DNA from: Bacteroides xylanisolvens XB1A
Lineage (GTDB): Bacteria; Bacteroidota; Bacteroidia; Bacteroidales; Bacteroidaceae
Reading direction: 5' to 3'
DNA: 64,000 nt
Assembly: GCF_000210075.1 (NCBI RefSeq)
Contig: NC_021017.1
Span: 4,111,128-4,175,127, forward strand
Shown: piece after piece, positions 46,572 through 55,107 of the stretch
How the letters are laid out: every line of letters starts with the position of its first letter
Numbering within the stretch: position 1 is the stretch's first letter
Translations under genes and position numbers: made by a program
The notes under the pieces: generated by a model
What the model was told of the DNA's origin: nothing
The model's input: the letters and a program-made list of their open reading frames with translations, nothing else
Database searches by the model: none

Positions 46572-46895
46572 ATGAAAAGTCATACAAATAAAATATTAGA
46601 GTCTATTAAGCAGGCATTGACAGAGCATTTACCAAAAGGTGGCAAGGCTTTGTTGTTTGGTTCTCAAGCTCGTGGGGATGCACGGATTGATTCTGATTGG
46701 GATATTTTGATTATCTTAGATAAAGAAAAATTGGAGCCTGAAGATTATGATAAGGTAAGCTTTCCCTTAACTATGTTGGGATGGGACTTGGGAGCGCGAA
46801 TTAATCCGATTATGTATACGATGAAAGAATGGGCTGCAAGTTGTATTACACCATTTTATAAAAATGTAGAGCAGGAAGGAATTGAATTAGTATGA
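46572..46895 (+). CDS. mntA: MNT-type minimal nucleotidyltransferase (antitoxin)
   Basis: 107-aa protein with the minimal nucleotidyltransferase motif GSQARGDARIDSDWDIL (G30, S31, D42, D44), the full active-site pattern GSxARG...SDxD. In MNT/HEPN modules this partner neutralises the HEPN RNase, in studied cases by adding AMP to a tyrosine of the toxin. The gene overlaps the HEPN gene by four bases (ATGA), the usual arrangement. It is placed between a pectin GH105 and a phosphatase gene, apparently as a stabilising or defence cassette. Family is clear; targets are inferred. Confidence 0.85.
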   Translation: MKSHTNKILESIKQALTEHLPKGGKALLFGSQARGDARIDSDWDILIILDKEKLEPEDYDKVSFPLTMLGWDLGARINPIMYTMKEWAASCITPFYKNVEQEGIELV

Positions 46896-47293
46896 AATTG
46901 ACAGATGAAGAACGTAATTCTTTGGTGATATTACAGTTGGAGAAAGCTAAAGTATTTTTGAAACAAGCAGATGAGATGTTTGATCTGAAGTATTGGGATA
47001 TTGCTTCCAATAGATATTATTATGCCTGTTTTCATGCTGTTCAGGCTTTATTAATACAAAATGGATTATCATGTAAAACCCATGATGGGTTGATAGCTTG
47101 CTTTGGCTTGAATTTTATAAAAACAGGCAAAATTAGTGCACGTTTGGGAAGTTTTTTGGCGCGTATGGAACAATTACGGCAAAAAGGGGATTATAATTGC
47201 ATTTATTCAATATCGGAGGATGAAATCAGTACGATAAAAGCTCCGGCAAGAGAACTTATTGAGACTATTGAAGTTTTACTTGCCGAATCATAA
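46892..47293 (+). CDS. hepT: HEPN-domain toxin of the MNT/HEPN pair
   Basis: 133-aa all-helical protein of the HEPN family. The catalytic RX4-6H motif is present as R41...H48 in NRYYYACFHAVQ, with the run of tyrosines just inside it, the type of site known to be AMPylated by MNT partners. HEPN proteins of this kind cleave RNA when released from the antitoxin. The overlap with the MNT gene and shared promoter indicate translational coupling. Motif is intact, so the pair may be active. Confidence 0.82.
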   Translation: MKLTDEERNSLVILQLEKAKVFLKQADEMFDLKYWDIASNRYYYACFHAVQALLIQNGLSCKTHDGLIACFGLNFIKTGKISARLGSFLARMEQLRQKGDYNCIYSISEDEISTIKAPARELIETIEVLLAES

Positions 47294-47316
47294 TTATTCT
47301 TGTAAGGATATCATCG

Positions 47317-47967
47317 TTAAAAGACCATTTTTTTTATTTTTTCGGCCACATCTGTCATATATGCCGGATTAAATTCTTCTAGTTCCGTGCGTGGTCGGAA
47401 TCCCCATGTCACTCCGCAAGCGGTTACACCGGCATTGGCTGCTGTTTGCATGTCTACACCGGAATCACCTACATAAAGAACATCTTCTTTTCGTACATCG
47501 GCAAGTTTTAATATATCAAAAACGATTGTTGGATCAGGTTTGACATTTACTCCTTCCCGTTGGCCGAAAACGGCAGTGAAATGAATTTCCGGAAAGTAGT
47601 GGGCAACCAGTTTCTCGGTAGCGGCCTGATATTTGTTGGAGGCTACGGCAATCTGAATGCCTGCGGATTGCAGATAAGACAATAACGCTGAAATACCCGG
47701 GTAAGGACGACTATCGTCTGCATTGTGAATATCATAATAAGGAATAAACTCTTTTCTTACCCGGAGCACATTCTCTTCTGTCTTTTCTCCTTCGGGTAAT
47801 GCACGTTCAAAGAGTTTGTTGATACCATTTCCTACCATGAAGTTATACTTTTCTACATCGTGTGTGGGGTATCCTAATTTATTCAAAGCATAATTAGTGC
47901 TATGGGCGAGGTCTGCGATAGTATTTAATAATGTACCGTCCAAATCGAATATTATTAGTTTTTTCAT
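47317..47967 (-). CDS. gph: Phosphoglycolate phosphatase-type HAD hydrolase
   Basis: 216-aa cytoplasmic haloacid-dehalogenase-family phosphatase. Motif I IIFDLDGTLLNT (D8, D10), motif II VASNK, motif III lysine in KPDPTIV, and motif IV YVGDSGVDM are all intact. The cap and motif order match phosphoglycolate phosphatases, which detoxify 2-phosphoglycolate; related enzymes act on other sugar phosphates, so substrate is likely but not certain. A -7 box TACCTTTG (minus strand) lies at 48015-48022. It converges on the HEPN gene with a gap of only 23 bases. Confidence 0.8.
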   Translation of the reverse strand: MKKLIIFDLDGTLLNTIADLAHSTNYALNKLGYPTHDVEKYNFMVGNGINKLFERALPEGEKTEENVLRVRKEFIPYYDIHNADDSRPYPGISALLSYLQSAGIQIAVASNKYQAATEKLVAHYFPEIHFTAVFGQREGVNVKPDPTIVFDILKLADVRKEDVLYVGDSGVDMQTAANAGVTACGVTWGFRPRTELEEFNPAYMTDVAEKIKKMVF

Positions 47968-48099
47968 TAAGGCTTATGTTTATAGTTAATTCTATATTTA
48001 AATCTTTTATTCTGCAAAGGTATACTAAAAAAATGAGATTGGGAAGAATGAGGCAATAGTTTAGAGAATATCGAATGAACAACAAAGCCGGAAATATAT

Positions 48100-48130
48100 T
48101 TGTTATTCTACCAGATTGGCTTAACTTTGC
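48100..48130 (+). promoter_or_regulatory. promoter of the unknown two-gene unit at 48147
   Basis: TTTG (48100-48103) and TAACTTTG (48123-48130) are 19 nt apart, a textbook Bacteroides promoter. The start codon follows 16 nt after the -7 box, so the leader is very short. Confidence 0.7.
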
Positions 48131-48146
48131 GAAAAACTAAAGAATA

Positions 48147-48521
48147 ATGAATGCAGAATGGTTTGAGGCATTGCCTGAACAATGTCCCCCAACAGATGCG
48201 AAGCGGTGCGAAGGCTGTTATTATAGAATTGCAAATGGTAATCCTGTTACAACAGAAGATTTCTTTTCGCAAAGAAAAATGCAGCCGGATAAGGTCTTTA
48301 AAGGATTAGGAATAGATGAATGTGTGACAAGGGCAGTCTCTCTATTTTCAGAGAGGGAAGAAGCGGAGAAAAGATTAAAGCTTCCTAAGTTCAAGAAGGC
48401 AAATATTGCTTTAGTCATATTGGAACCAAAAGATGGAGTGTTAAAGAAAACATTTGATATAGCACATTATTCTTGGTGGAGAACAAAGGATTTTAATGTT
48501 TTACAAGCTAAAATAGTCTGA
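48147..48521 (+). CDS. Hypothetical protein, unit gene A
   Basis: 124-aa cytoplasmic protein I do not recognise. The N-terminus has three cysteines (QCPPTDAKRCEGCYYRI) that could form a metal site, and the C-terminal half (KKANIALVILEPKDGVLKKT, then FDIAHYSWWRTKDF) suggests an alpha/beta fold. It has a strong promoter and is followed after two bases by another unknown gene, so the two form one unit. No mobile or toxin signature is seen. Confidence 0.5.
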   Translation: MNAEWFEALPEQCPPTDAKRCEGCYYRIANGNPVTTEDFFSQRKMQPDKVFKGLGIDECVTRAVSLFSEREEAEKRLKLPKFKKANIALVILEPKDGVLKKTFDIAHYSWWRTKDFNVLQAKIV

Positions 48522-48523
48522 TT

Positions 48524-48952
48524 ATGGGAATGGAAGATGTGTTAAGGATAGACAAAATTCTGGATTTCTGTGATGTGCCTCAGCTTTTTGTGGCAAGAGA
48601 TGCCTTTGATACACTGTATCTTTGTCTTTTATATGATGATGAGACGGTTTATCGCTATACGGGAATACGTATCTCTACACGTAGACTTGAATCCTTCTTA
48701 GCAGGTAAAGCCGATTTGCGTTTACTCTATCTACAGCCTGAAAATGAACATGAGTATTACGATGTTGTGTTTCAATCGGGTGAATACCAGAAAACGTTAT
48801 TAAAGGAAAGTGTATTGTTGGAAGATAAATTGCCGGCTGAGGGATATGTTTTATCTGGAGAGAAGCGCGAGAATGTGGTCATTAATTTGCCAATAAAAGA
48901 CCGTAGTCTGCTTGCAGAGCTTGTTCGTAAATTTGGCTGGGCTTGTATGTAA
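48524..48952 (+). CDS. Hypothetical protein, unit gene B
   Basis: 142-aa soluble protein without recognised domain. It starts two bases after gene A and ends before a strong terminator. Sequence shows an alpha/beta character (FDTLYLCLLYDDETVYRYTG; STRRLESFLAGKADLRLLYL) and a C-terminal helix (LLAELVRKFGWACM). The tight coupling suggests a complex with gene A's product. I recall similar short proteins of unknown function in Bacteroides but cannot name a family. Confidence 0.5.
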   Translation: MGMEDVLRIDKILDFCDVPQLFVARDAFDTLYLCLLYDDETVYRYTGIRISTRRLESFLAGKADLRLLYLQPENEHEYYDVVFQSGEYQKTLLKESVLLEDKLPAEGYVLSGEKRENVVINLPIKDRSLLAELVRKFGWACM

Positions 48953-48965
48953 GTTTAAAGAAGAT

Positions 48966-49014
48966 AAAAAAGATTGTCCCGCTACTGCTTGAAAGTTGTG
49001 GGACAATCTTTTTT
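48966..49014. terminator. Strong bidirectional terminator
   Basis: AAAAAAGATTGTCCC (48966-48980) and GGGACAATCTTTTTT (49000-49014) form a perfect 15-bp stem with A and T runs on both sides, between convergent genes (unit gene B and GH43). Confidence 0.9.
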
Positions 49015-49034
49015 CATCCTTATATATACTTTGA

Positions 49035-50711
49035 TTACTTCTTCGTAATACGGAACCAGTCAACGTCTGCCCAACCGCCGTCATTCGTTTTAATAGCCGG
49101 ACGCGTACAGAACATACCGACTTTGGCACCAATCCATTGTCCTTCTCTTGCCTGGAAAGGAACACCTAATGATTCATATTTCTTTCCGTCGAGGCTATAG
49201 CTGAAATTACACATCACAATGAGGTCATGTCCGCCTTCACTACCCTTGATTTTCTTTCCGTCACAACTGAAACGCACTTTCAGATAAACCGTGTTTTGCG
49301 AAAGATCAACAGCGGCTTTCACTTCTTCTGGTTTGCCTTTATCTGCTCTGTCACATTCAACTTGCGACAGAACCAAACCTTTGTCTGTATTTTCTAGAAC
49401 AAGTCCGGCATAATCCCTGCCCATAACGACAAGTCCAGTGCGTTCGCCTTTATTCTTTTGGTTAGGGCTGAACGTCAGTTTCATTGTTGCGGTAAAATTA
49501 TCAGAAGGAGTTTTTTGTAATAAGAGGTTGGCTACATCCCACAGGTTCTTATAATCTTCTACTACCGGATAAGAGTATAATCTGACATAGCTTTTGTCAC
49601 CTGCATAATACGCCCATTTTTCATTAATGTTAGCATGCCATTGCCACTGCGGAGAAAGTGTATACCCATCAAATTCGTCACTTTCTTGTGGAGTGCAGAT
49701 AGGATATGTTTTACCGACATTTGGCTTCTTGTAAGTCAAAACAGGTTCTCCGCAGCCGTCACCGTCTTTATCAATACCGATAATAGGCCAGTCGTTCACC
49801 CATTTCATCGGTTGGAGATGCATAATGCGTCCGTAAGCACCGACATCTTGAAAGTGGAGGAACCAGTCTTCTCCGGTAGGAGTATCTACCCATGCACCTT
49901 GGTGAGGACCGTTGACAGGAGAGTTACCTTGCGCAAGTACTGTTTTCCATTCGTAAGGACCGTAGATGTTTTTAGAACGTAATACGACCTGCCAGCCTGT
50001 CGGCACACCGCCGGCCGGATGGAAGATATAATAATAGTCGTTTCTCTTGTACATTTTAGGACCTTCGCAAGTCTGATGTGCTTCGTGACCGTCGAAAATT
50101 ATACGGGAAGGAGTGATCGCTTTTGTTGCTTCTGCATTCAGTTCGCAGATAGTGATTACACTTTTCAGTCCGGCACGACTTCCTGCGTATGCGTGTACCA
50201 TATATACTTTTCCGTCTTCATCCCAGAACGGGCAAGTGTCAATGATACCTTTTCCCGCTTTCACCAAGACCGGTTCGCTCCACGGACCTTTCGGATCTTT
50301 GGCTTTCACCATAAAAGCTCCCTGATCGGGATCTCCCCAAAAGATGTAAAACTCACCGTTGTAATGACGAATAGCCGGAGCCCATACGCGATTGCCGTGT
50401 TCCGGCCGTTCCGGAGTTTCGATAGGGGAGAGGGCATTGGGAACTGCGGCACCGATGATTGTCCAGTTGACTAAATCTTTAGAATGAAGGATTTGCAATC
50501 CCGGCAAACAGTTGAAACTGGATGAAGTCATATAGAAATCATCTCCTACACGGCAAGCATCCGGATCGGAATAGTCGGCATAAAGCACCGGATTTTTGTA
50601 TTTACCGTTTCCGAGGTCGGAAACCCATACTTCAGATACATAGTTCTTCTGTGCTACTGCGGTGAAAACCGTTAATAAGCAAAAGGCTAAAGTCTGTGTC
50701 AATCGTTTCAT
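49035..50711 (-). CDS. GH43 arabinofuranosidase/xylosidase-family enzyme with C-terminal beta-sandwich
   Basis: 558-aa secreted enzyme (signal peptide ending VTAVAQ, i.e. FTAVAQ). Residues ~30-330 are the five-bladed GH43 propeller with the three catalytic acids: D49 in YSDPDACRVG (base), D158 in IIDTCPFWDEDGK (pKa modulator) and E216 in HQTCEGPKMYKR (acid). Residues ~345-558 form the beta-sandwich seen in GH43 enzymes of the xylosidase/arabinofuranosidase type. In a pectin setting it likely removes arabinose or a related side-chain sugar. It has its own -7 box and is set off from the upstream gene by a hairpin. The substrate is inferred; the family is certain. Confidence 0.88.
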   Translation of the reverse strand: MKRLTQTLAFCLLTVFTAVAQKNYVSEVWVSDLGNGKYKNPVLYADYSDPDACRVGDDFYMTSSSFNCLPGLQILHSKDLVNWTIIGAAVPNALSPIETPERPEHGNRVWAPAIRHYNGEFYIFWGDPDQGAFMVKAKDPKGPWSEPVLVKAGKGIIDTCPFWDEDGKVYMVHAYAGSRAGLKSVITICELNAEATKAITPSRIIFDGHEAHQTCEGPKMYKRNDYYYIFHPAGGVPTGWQVVLRSKNIYGPYEWKTVLAQGNSPVNGPHQGAWVDTPTGEDWFLHFQDVGAYGRIMHLQPMKWVNDWPIIGIDKDGDGCGEPVLTYKKPNVGKTYPICTPQESDEFDGYTLSPQWQWHANINEKWAYYAGDKSYVRLYSYPVVEDYKNLWDVANLLLQKTPSDNFTATMKLTFSPNQKNKGERTGLVVMGRDYAGLVLENTDKGLVLSQVECDRADKGKPEEVKAAVDLSQNTVYLKVRFSCDGKKIKGSEGGHDLIVMCNFSYSLDGKKYESLGVPFQAREGQWIGAKVGMFCTRPAIKTNDGGWADVDWFRITKK

Positions 50712-50760
50712 GTTATAGATAGATTATTTATAGATATGATTCGTTGGTTTTATCTGATGG

Positions 50761-50768
50761 CAAAGGTA
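50761..50768 (-). promoter_or_regulatory. -7 box of the GH43 gene
   Basis: TACCTTTG on the minus strand, 50 nt before the start codon; CTTG 17 nt upstream (inside the terminator stem) is the only -33 candidate. Confidence 0.4.
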
Positions 50769-50776
50769 AATAAAAA

Positions 50777-50810
50777 GACTCTGCACAAGGAGGAATATTT
50801 GTGCAGAGTC
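50777..50810 (-). terminator. terminator after the DUF4861 gene
   Basis: GACTCTGCACAA (50777-50788) pairs perfectly with TTGTGCAGAGTC (50799-50810). On the minus strand it is followed by TTTTTATTT, a typical intrinsic terminator ending the DUF4861 transcript. Confidence 0.85.
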
Positions 50811-50865
50811 ATAGAAAAATTGGTAGATACCTCGTAATTTTTGTTTAGTTGTATTTGTTTCTACC

Positions 50866-52107
50866 CTATTTATTGGGGCGGTTATCTTTTATTCTCACTG
50901 TCACCGGATGAGCCAGCTCTTCTTTCCATTCGCGGAGATGAGCAAACCATGCTTCCGGCGTTTTATATCCGAATGTCTCTTTCATCGAGGTGAAAGTCGT
51001 GTGATACTGGAAATATTTATTTCCCGGGGCGGTAATTGTATAAAGGAAGTTGGCTTTATCCTTTTCTTCCGATTTTACATAACGTTGGGGAATACAAGTG
51101 CCCAGCCCTACAGTTTCTTTAGCATATTTTACGGTATCGTTTACCGGCCAGTCCGTTCCCCAACTTCCTACGAGTCCTTTATGATCGGAGAAAGATTTGG
51201 AAGTACCTACGATGTCTTGCACACCTGTGCAGAAAATTTCTTTATCGAGCGGTTCGTCAAAGAATGCTTCGATATGAAGATCGCGATGTCCGGCATAAAG
51301 CGTGTAGCGTGTCATCATATTCAGTTCCTGGTCCTGATATTTCCATCCGGTTACTTCTATTTCTGCAATTACACGTACCGGTCCATAAGAGACGATACGT
51401 TCTGTACGAGTGTCCACTGGAGTAATATGGGTTGCCTTTTGTCCGTCCCAACCTTTCAATGCACCCGGTCCGCAACTGTCGAACACGCGAAGTACGTCAT
51501 CTCCGAATCCTTTAGCTAACTGCTCATCCGTCGGATAGAACTGCGATTCTTTGATTTCCAGTCCTTTGTTGAACTTGCCGTAAATATCCGGTGTCTGTTT
51601 TTCATTGAAATAAAGACGGTATCCTACCAGTTCCGATTCCAAAACCGGACCGTGAGGACGTACCATGCTGTATATATTGCTAGTGCCGGGAACGGTGATA
51701 GCCTGTACCCGTTGATGTTTACCTTTCTTGTTGTCTACAATAAACATATCGGCATAAACTCGTTCAGGATAAGTCTTTGTACTCTTTTCCGAAGAAAGTG
51801 TAACCTGAAATGTTTTTCTACCATGGGCAGGAAGATCGGCAACAAAGACCAGTTCGTCCATCTTGCGGTCCCGGTTCAAATCGTCCAACTGCGAAGGAAT
51901 TTCCTTCCTTCCTTCCATGACAACGGCTGATTTTACTTTGAAACCAGCGTGCAACTCATGTAGATTGATAACAACCGGAGCATCCGCTTTGGGCTGATTC
52001 CAGTTGTTTTGTACTTCAACTGTGATGGTTTTCTCCTGTTTCTGCGTTTGGGCAGACAGGCTGAAAGCTCCTAAAAAGAAAGTAATAATAAAAAGATTCT
52101 TCTTCAT
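50866..52107 (-). CDS. DUF4861 secreted protein
   Basis: 413 aa, signal peptide ending SLSAQ. Features of DUF4861: EVQNNWNQPKADAPVVINL, IPSQLDDLNRDRKMDELVFV, DSCGPGALKGWDGQ and YFQYHTTFTSMKETFGYKTP. The family is beta-rich and recurs in Bacteroides pectin loci beside GH28, GH43 and GH105 genes, but I know of no defined activity. Positions between GH28 and GH43 genes support a role in pectin side-chain or methyl/acetyl handling. A terminator follows the gene and a -7-like box (TATTTTTG, 52146-52153, minus) precedes it, so it can be expressed alone. Confidence 0.7.
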   Translation of the reverse strand: MKKNLFIITFFLGAFSLSAQTQKQEKTITVEVQNNWNQPKADAPVVINLHELHAGFKVKSAVVMEGRKEIPSQLDDLNRDRKMDELVFVADLPAHGRKTFQVTLSSEKSTKTYPERVYADMFIVDNKKGKHQRVQAITVPGTSNIYSMVRPHGPVLESELVGYRLYFNEKQTPDIYGKFNKGLEIKESQFYPTDEQLAKGFGDDVLRVFDSCGPGALKGWDGQKATHITPVDTRTERIVSYGPVRVIAEIEVTGWKYQDQELNMMTRYTLYAGHRDLHIEAFFDEPLDKEIFCTGVQDIVGTSKSFSDHKGLVGSWGTDWPVNDTVKYAKETVGLGTCIPQRYVKSEEKDKANFLYTITAPGNKYFQYHTTFTSMKETFGYKTPEAWFAHLREWKEELAHPVTVRIKDNRPNK

Positions 52108-52145
52108 GTTTCTAAGGCTGAAATTATACGTCGTATTTCTCCTTG

Positions 52146-52153
52146 CAAAAATA
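52146..52153 (-). promoter_or_regulatory. possible -7 box of the DUF4861 gene
   Basis: TATTTTTG on the minus strand, 39 nt before the start codon; no clear -33 partner. Confidence 0.35.
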
Positions 52154-52161
52154 GCAGAAAA

Positions 52162-52205
52162 AATAGCAGACTGTGTCTCTTTTGAGGAGATTATAGTCTG
52201 CTATT
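52162..52205 (-). terminator. terminator after the GH28 gene
   Basis: AATAGCAGACT (52162-52172) and AGTCTGCTATT (52195-52205) form a perfect 11-bp stem; a T run follows on the minus strand. It ends the GH28 transcript. Confidence 0.8.
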
Positions 52206-52272
52206 TGAGCTTTTTACTCTATATAATGATATTGTGGTTTCTATTTTGCATCACAGAATGGCAATGAGTTTT

Positions 52273-53892
52273 TTATTTGAGACTTAAAATCTCCTCTTTT
52301 GCACCTAATTCCTCATATACCTTTCCGTCTATAGTCAGATTCTTGGCATTCTTAACGTTTAATATATTGTTACCTTTAGAAGATTCTACATAAATATTTT
52401 CCAAAGTAACTCCGTCTACCTGACTGATAACAACTCCATCCGCAGCTTCCGTCATCACAACGTTTTTAACGGTAATATTGCTGATGGGCATTTCCGGCAG
52501 TCCGTTGAAGAACATGGCACGTCCCGAACCTCTGCAAACAATATTGGAAATATGAATATTGCGGAAAGCTGGTGTTTCTTCTGTCACCGGAGGAATGGCA
52601 GTTTTCATACGGCTCAACAGATCTTCTTCCGATTCTTCACCGGCACCTTTTCCACCGTAGAACAAGTCGAACAATAAGGGTTCATTCGGAATATTAATCA
52701 TATTGATATTGTTAATGTAGATGTTTTCTACCACACCGCCACGTCCGCGGGTACTCTTGAAACGTAAACCTACATCTGTACCCATAAATGTGCAGTCCTC
52801 TACATAGATATTCTTCACACCGCCGGACATTTCACTACCTACCACGAATCCGCCATGTCCGTGCAATACTGTATTGTTTTTCACGATAACGTTCTGGCAA
52901 GGTTCTCCACGACGGCGTCCATCTTCGTCTTTACCGGATTTGATACAGATGGCATCATCTCCCGCATCAAACACACTATTGATAATTAGAGCGTTTTTAC
53001 AAGATTCCAAGTCGATAGCATCACCGTTTTGAGAATACCAGGGGTTGATGACCATGATATTATTTACTGTGAAATCTTCGCAAGACAATGGGTGCAGACA
53101 CCAGCTTGGTGAGTTTTTGAAAGTAACTCCTTCCAACAGCACCTTCTTGCTTTTGACGATGCTTAACAACACCGGACGTAACCATGGACGGATTTCAGCC
53201 CATTCTTCATCTGTGTTGATACCTTCGGGGACATTGAAGTCTTTGCAAGCCATTGCACCTCTCAGTGAGCCGGCAGTGGGATACCATATCTCTTGTTTCT
53301 CGTCGAGAACACCTCCCGAGTTTACCAGCTTTTTCCATTGTGAAGCAGTCAGCTTTCCTTTTTTTACCGGACGCCAGCAGTCACCGTTTCCGTCAAATGT
53401 ACCATGTCCGGTGATGGCTATATTTTCTGCATTGCGTACTGAAATCGGTGATTGGCAACGACGAGTCTCGAGTCCTTCGAAAGAAGTGGCAATGATAGGA
53501 TATGCTTCAAAATCACCGGTAAAAAGTACCAGCGCATTTTGTTCCGTATATAGATTTACATTGCTCAACAGCTCGATCGGACCAGTCAACCAGACACCTT
53601 CCGGGATAATCACTTTACCCCCTCCGCGTTGATTCACGTCTTTAATAGCATCGTTGATAGCTTTGGTATTCAGGAACAGACCGTCTCCTTTGGCTCCGAA
53701 TTTCTCAATGTTTACTTCGTAAGCAGGGAAAACCGGTTGCTGTACTTTCGGCATTTCAAAAGGTAAATTCTGGTAAAGAGCGTCACTGATGGAGCTTTCT
53801 TTTACGGTAGTCTCGCTTTGTTTACATCCTGATGAGATAAACGGTAAACAGCATAGGGCCATCCAGAAGAGTCTTTTTGTCAATGTGTTCAT
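52273..53892 (-). CDS. GH28 polygalacturonase-family hydrolase, lipoprotein
   Basis: 539-aa GH28 enzyme with a lipoprotein signal (ISSGC, Cys ~23), so it is probably membrane-anchored. Motifs are intact: D291/D294 in NGDAIDLES, D312/D313 in GDDAICIKSGK, GHGGFVVGSEMSGG, and RFKSTRGRGG in place of RIK. About 70 residues longer than the GH28 at 28804, with an acidic insertion (GKGAGEESEEDLLSRM). The set resembles Bacteroides exo-acting GH28s that work on short oligogalacturonides. It has a long upstream region with a hairpin and its own terminator. It adds a third GH28 to the locus. Confidence 0.9.
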   Translation of the reverse strand: MNTLTKRLFWMALCCLPFISSGCKQSETTVKESSISDALYQNLPFEMPKVQQPVFPAYEVNIEKFGAKGDGLFLNTKAINDAIKDVNQRGGGKVIIPEGVWLTGPIELLSNVNLYTEQNALVLFTGDFEAYPIIATSFEGLETRRCQSPISVRNAENIAITGHGTFDGNGDCWRPVKKGKLTASQWKKLVNSGGVLDEKQEIWYPTAGSLRGAMACKDFNVPEGINTDEEWAEIRPWLRPVLLSIVKSKKVLLEGVTFKNSPSWCLHPLSCEDFTVNNIMVINPWYSQNGDAIDLESCKNALIINSVFDAGDDAICIKSGKDEDGRRRGEPCQNVIVKNNTVLHGHGGFVVGSEMSGGVKNIYVEDCTFMGTDVGLRFKSTRGRGGVVENIYINNINMINIPNEPLLFDLFYGGKGAGEESEEDLLSRMKTAIPPVTEETPAFRNIHISNIVCRGSGRAMFFNGLPEMPISNITVKNVVMTEAADGVVISQVDGVTLENIYVESSKGNNILNVKNAKNLTIDGKVYEELGAKEEILSLK

Positions 53893-53981
53893 TTAGTAAC
53901 TTATTTCTATAGGGTTATACATCTATTGTTTTTCTTGGTAATTGGGTGATGATTAATGAGGGCGATTTCATAATTCTTATG

Positions 53982-54024
53982 TCCTTCCGCAGGCGATCTG
54001 TCGCAGGCAGCCTGCAGGAGAGGA
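53982..54024 (-). repeat. GC-rich hairpin in the GH28 leader
   Basis: TCCTTCCGCAGGC (53982-53994) pairs with GCCTGCAGGAGAGGA (54010-54024) with small bulges; the loop contains another GCAGGC. GC content stands out in the AT-rich leader. It may be an extragenic repeat or a folded leader element. Confidence 0.45.
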
Positions 54025-54211
54025 ATAAGACAAATTCATGTTAACCTAATTCTAACCTTAAATAAATATTATGAAAAAACCTCTTAATTATCGATTGCAA
54101 AGATAGGTGGCAAACCCCAAGAGGATGTGGACTAATTGATAGAATACGTGTATTTTTTGTCATTTCTGTCTATTATTTGCACACTTCTCGTGTTTTTATG
54201 CAGAAAGTTCC

Positions 54212-54219
54212 TATCTTTG
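54212..54219 (+). promoter_or_regulatory. -7 box of fabI
   Basis: TATCTTTG, 24 nt before the fabI start codon. The -33 region has no TTTG at the expected distance. Confidence 0.5.
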
Positions 54220-54243
54220 CACAAAATTTAACTATTAAAAGAT

Positions 54244-55101
54244 ATGAGTTATAACTTGTTGAAAGGAAAAAGAGGTATTATCTTCGGTGCTTTGAACGAT
54301 CAGTCTATTGCCTGGAAAGTAGCAGAGCGTGCCGTAGAAGAAGGTGCAACTATTACATTATCAAATACTCCGATGGCTATCCGTATGGGAGAAGTCGACG
54401 CTTTGGCCCAGAAATTAAATTGCCAGGTTATTCCGGCAGATGCCACCAGTGTAGAAGATTTGCAAAATGTATTCAAGACCTCCATGGATATACTGGGTGG
54501 ACAAATTGATTTTGTACTCCACTCTATCGGTATGTCTCCCAACGTGCGCAAAAAACGTACTTACGATGACCTTGACTATGGAATGTTGGATAAGACATTG
54601 GATATTTCAGCTGTTTCATTCCATAAAATGATTCAGTCGGCCAAGAAATTGAACGCTATTGCTGATTACGGTTCTATCGTTGCTTTGAGCTACGTGGCCG
54701 CGCAGCGTACTTTCTACGGCTACAATGATATGGCAGATGCAAAGGCATTGCTGGAATCTATTGCACGTAGCTTTGGTTACATCTACGGACGCGAACATAG
54801 CGTACGTGTGAATACTATCTCGCAGTCTCCTACATTTACTACTGCCGGTTCGGGCGTGAAGGGTATGGATAAACTGTTTGATTTCTCCAACCGTATGTCT
54901 CCTCTCGGAAATGCTACGGCTGACGAATGTGCCGATTATTGCATCGTGATGTTCTCCGATCTTACCCGTAAGGTAACTATGCAGAACTTATTCCATGACG
55001 GTGGATTCTCCAGTGTAGGTATGAGTCTTCGTGCCATGGCTACTTACGAGAAAGGACTCGATGAGTATATGGACGAAAATGGTAACATCATTTACGGATA
55101 A
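54244..55101 (+). CDS. fabI: Enoyl-ACP reductase FabI
   Basis: 285-aa cytoplasmic NADH-dependent enoyl-acyl-carrier-protein reductase, the last step of each fatty-acid elongation round. It has the short-chain dehydrogenase-like fold with the altered nucleotide site GALNDQSIAWKVAERAVEEG, LHSIGMSP, and the catalytic Tyr-x6-Lys in YGYNDMADAKALL. SVRVNTISQSPTFTTAGSG is a further family block. Length fits. It is followed after six bases by a GldB-like gene, so the two are probably co-transcribed. It marks the return to core genome after the pectin genes. Confidence 0.95.
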   Translation: MSYNLLKGKRGIIFGALNDQSIAWKVAERAVEEGATITLSNTPMAIRMGEVDALAQKLNCQVIPADATSVEDLQNVFKTSMDILGGQIDFVLHSIGMSPNVRKKRTYDDLDYGMLDKTLDISAVSFHKMIQSAKKLNAIADYGSIVALSYVAAQRTFYGYNDMADAKALLESIARSFGYIYGREHSVRVNTISQSPTFTTAGSGVKGMDKLFDFSNRMSPLGNATADECADYCIVMFSDLTRKVTMQNLFHDGGFSSVGMSLRAMATYEKGLDEYMDENGNIIYG

Positions 55102-55107
55102 AAAAAT

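Larger units (their letters stand above)
53893..54243. other. 351-base divergent gap between GH28 and fabI
   Basis: Contains a hairpin (53982-54024), a leftward -7 box TATCTTTG at 54099-54106 that would give the GH28 mRNA a leader of about 200 nt, and the rightward fabI -7 box at 54212-54219. Nothing else is recognised. Confidence 0.55.

Noticed and set aside
48943..49200. 85-codon frame on the + strand
   Set aside because: Runs through the strong terminator and antisense to the GH43 gene.
50908..51519. 203-codon frame on the + strand
   Set aside because: Antisense shadow of the DUF4861 gene; composition unlike a protein and no start signals.
53045..53632. 195-codon frame on the + strand
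   Set aside because: Antisense shadow of the GH28 gene, which has clear catalytic motifs.
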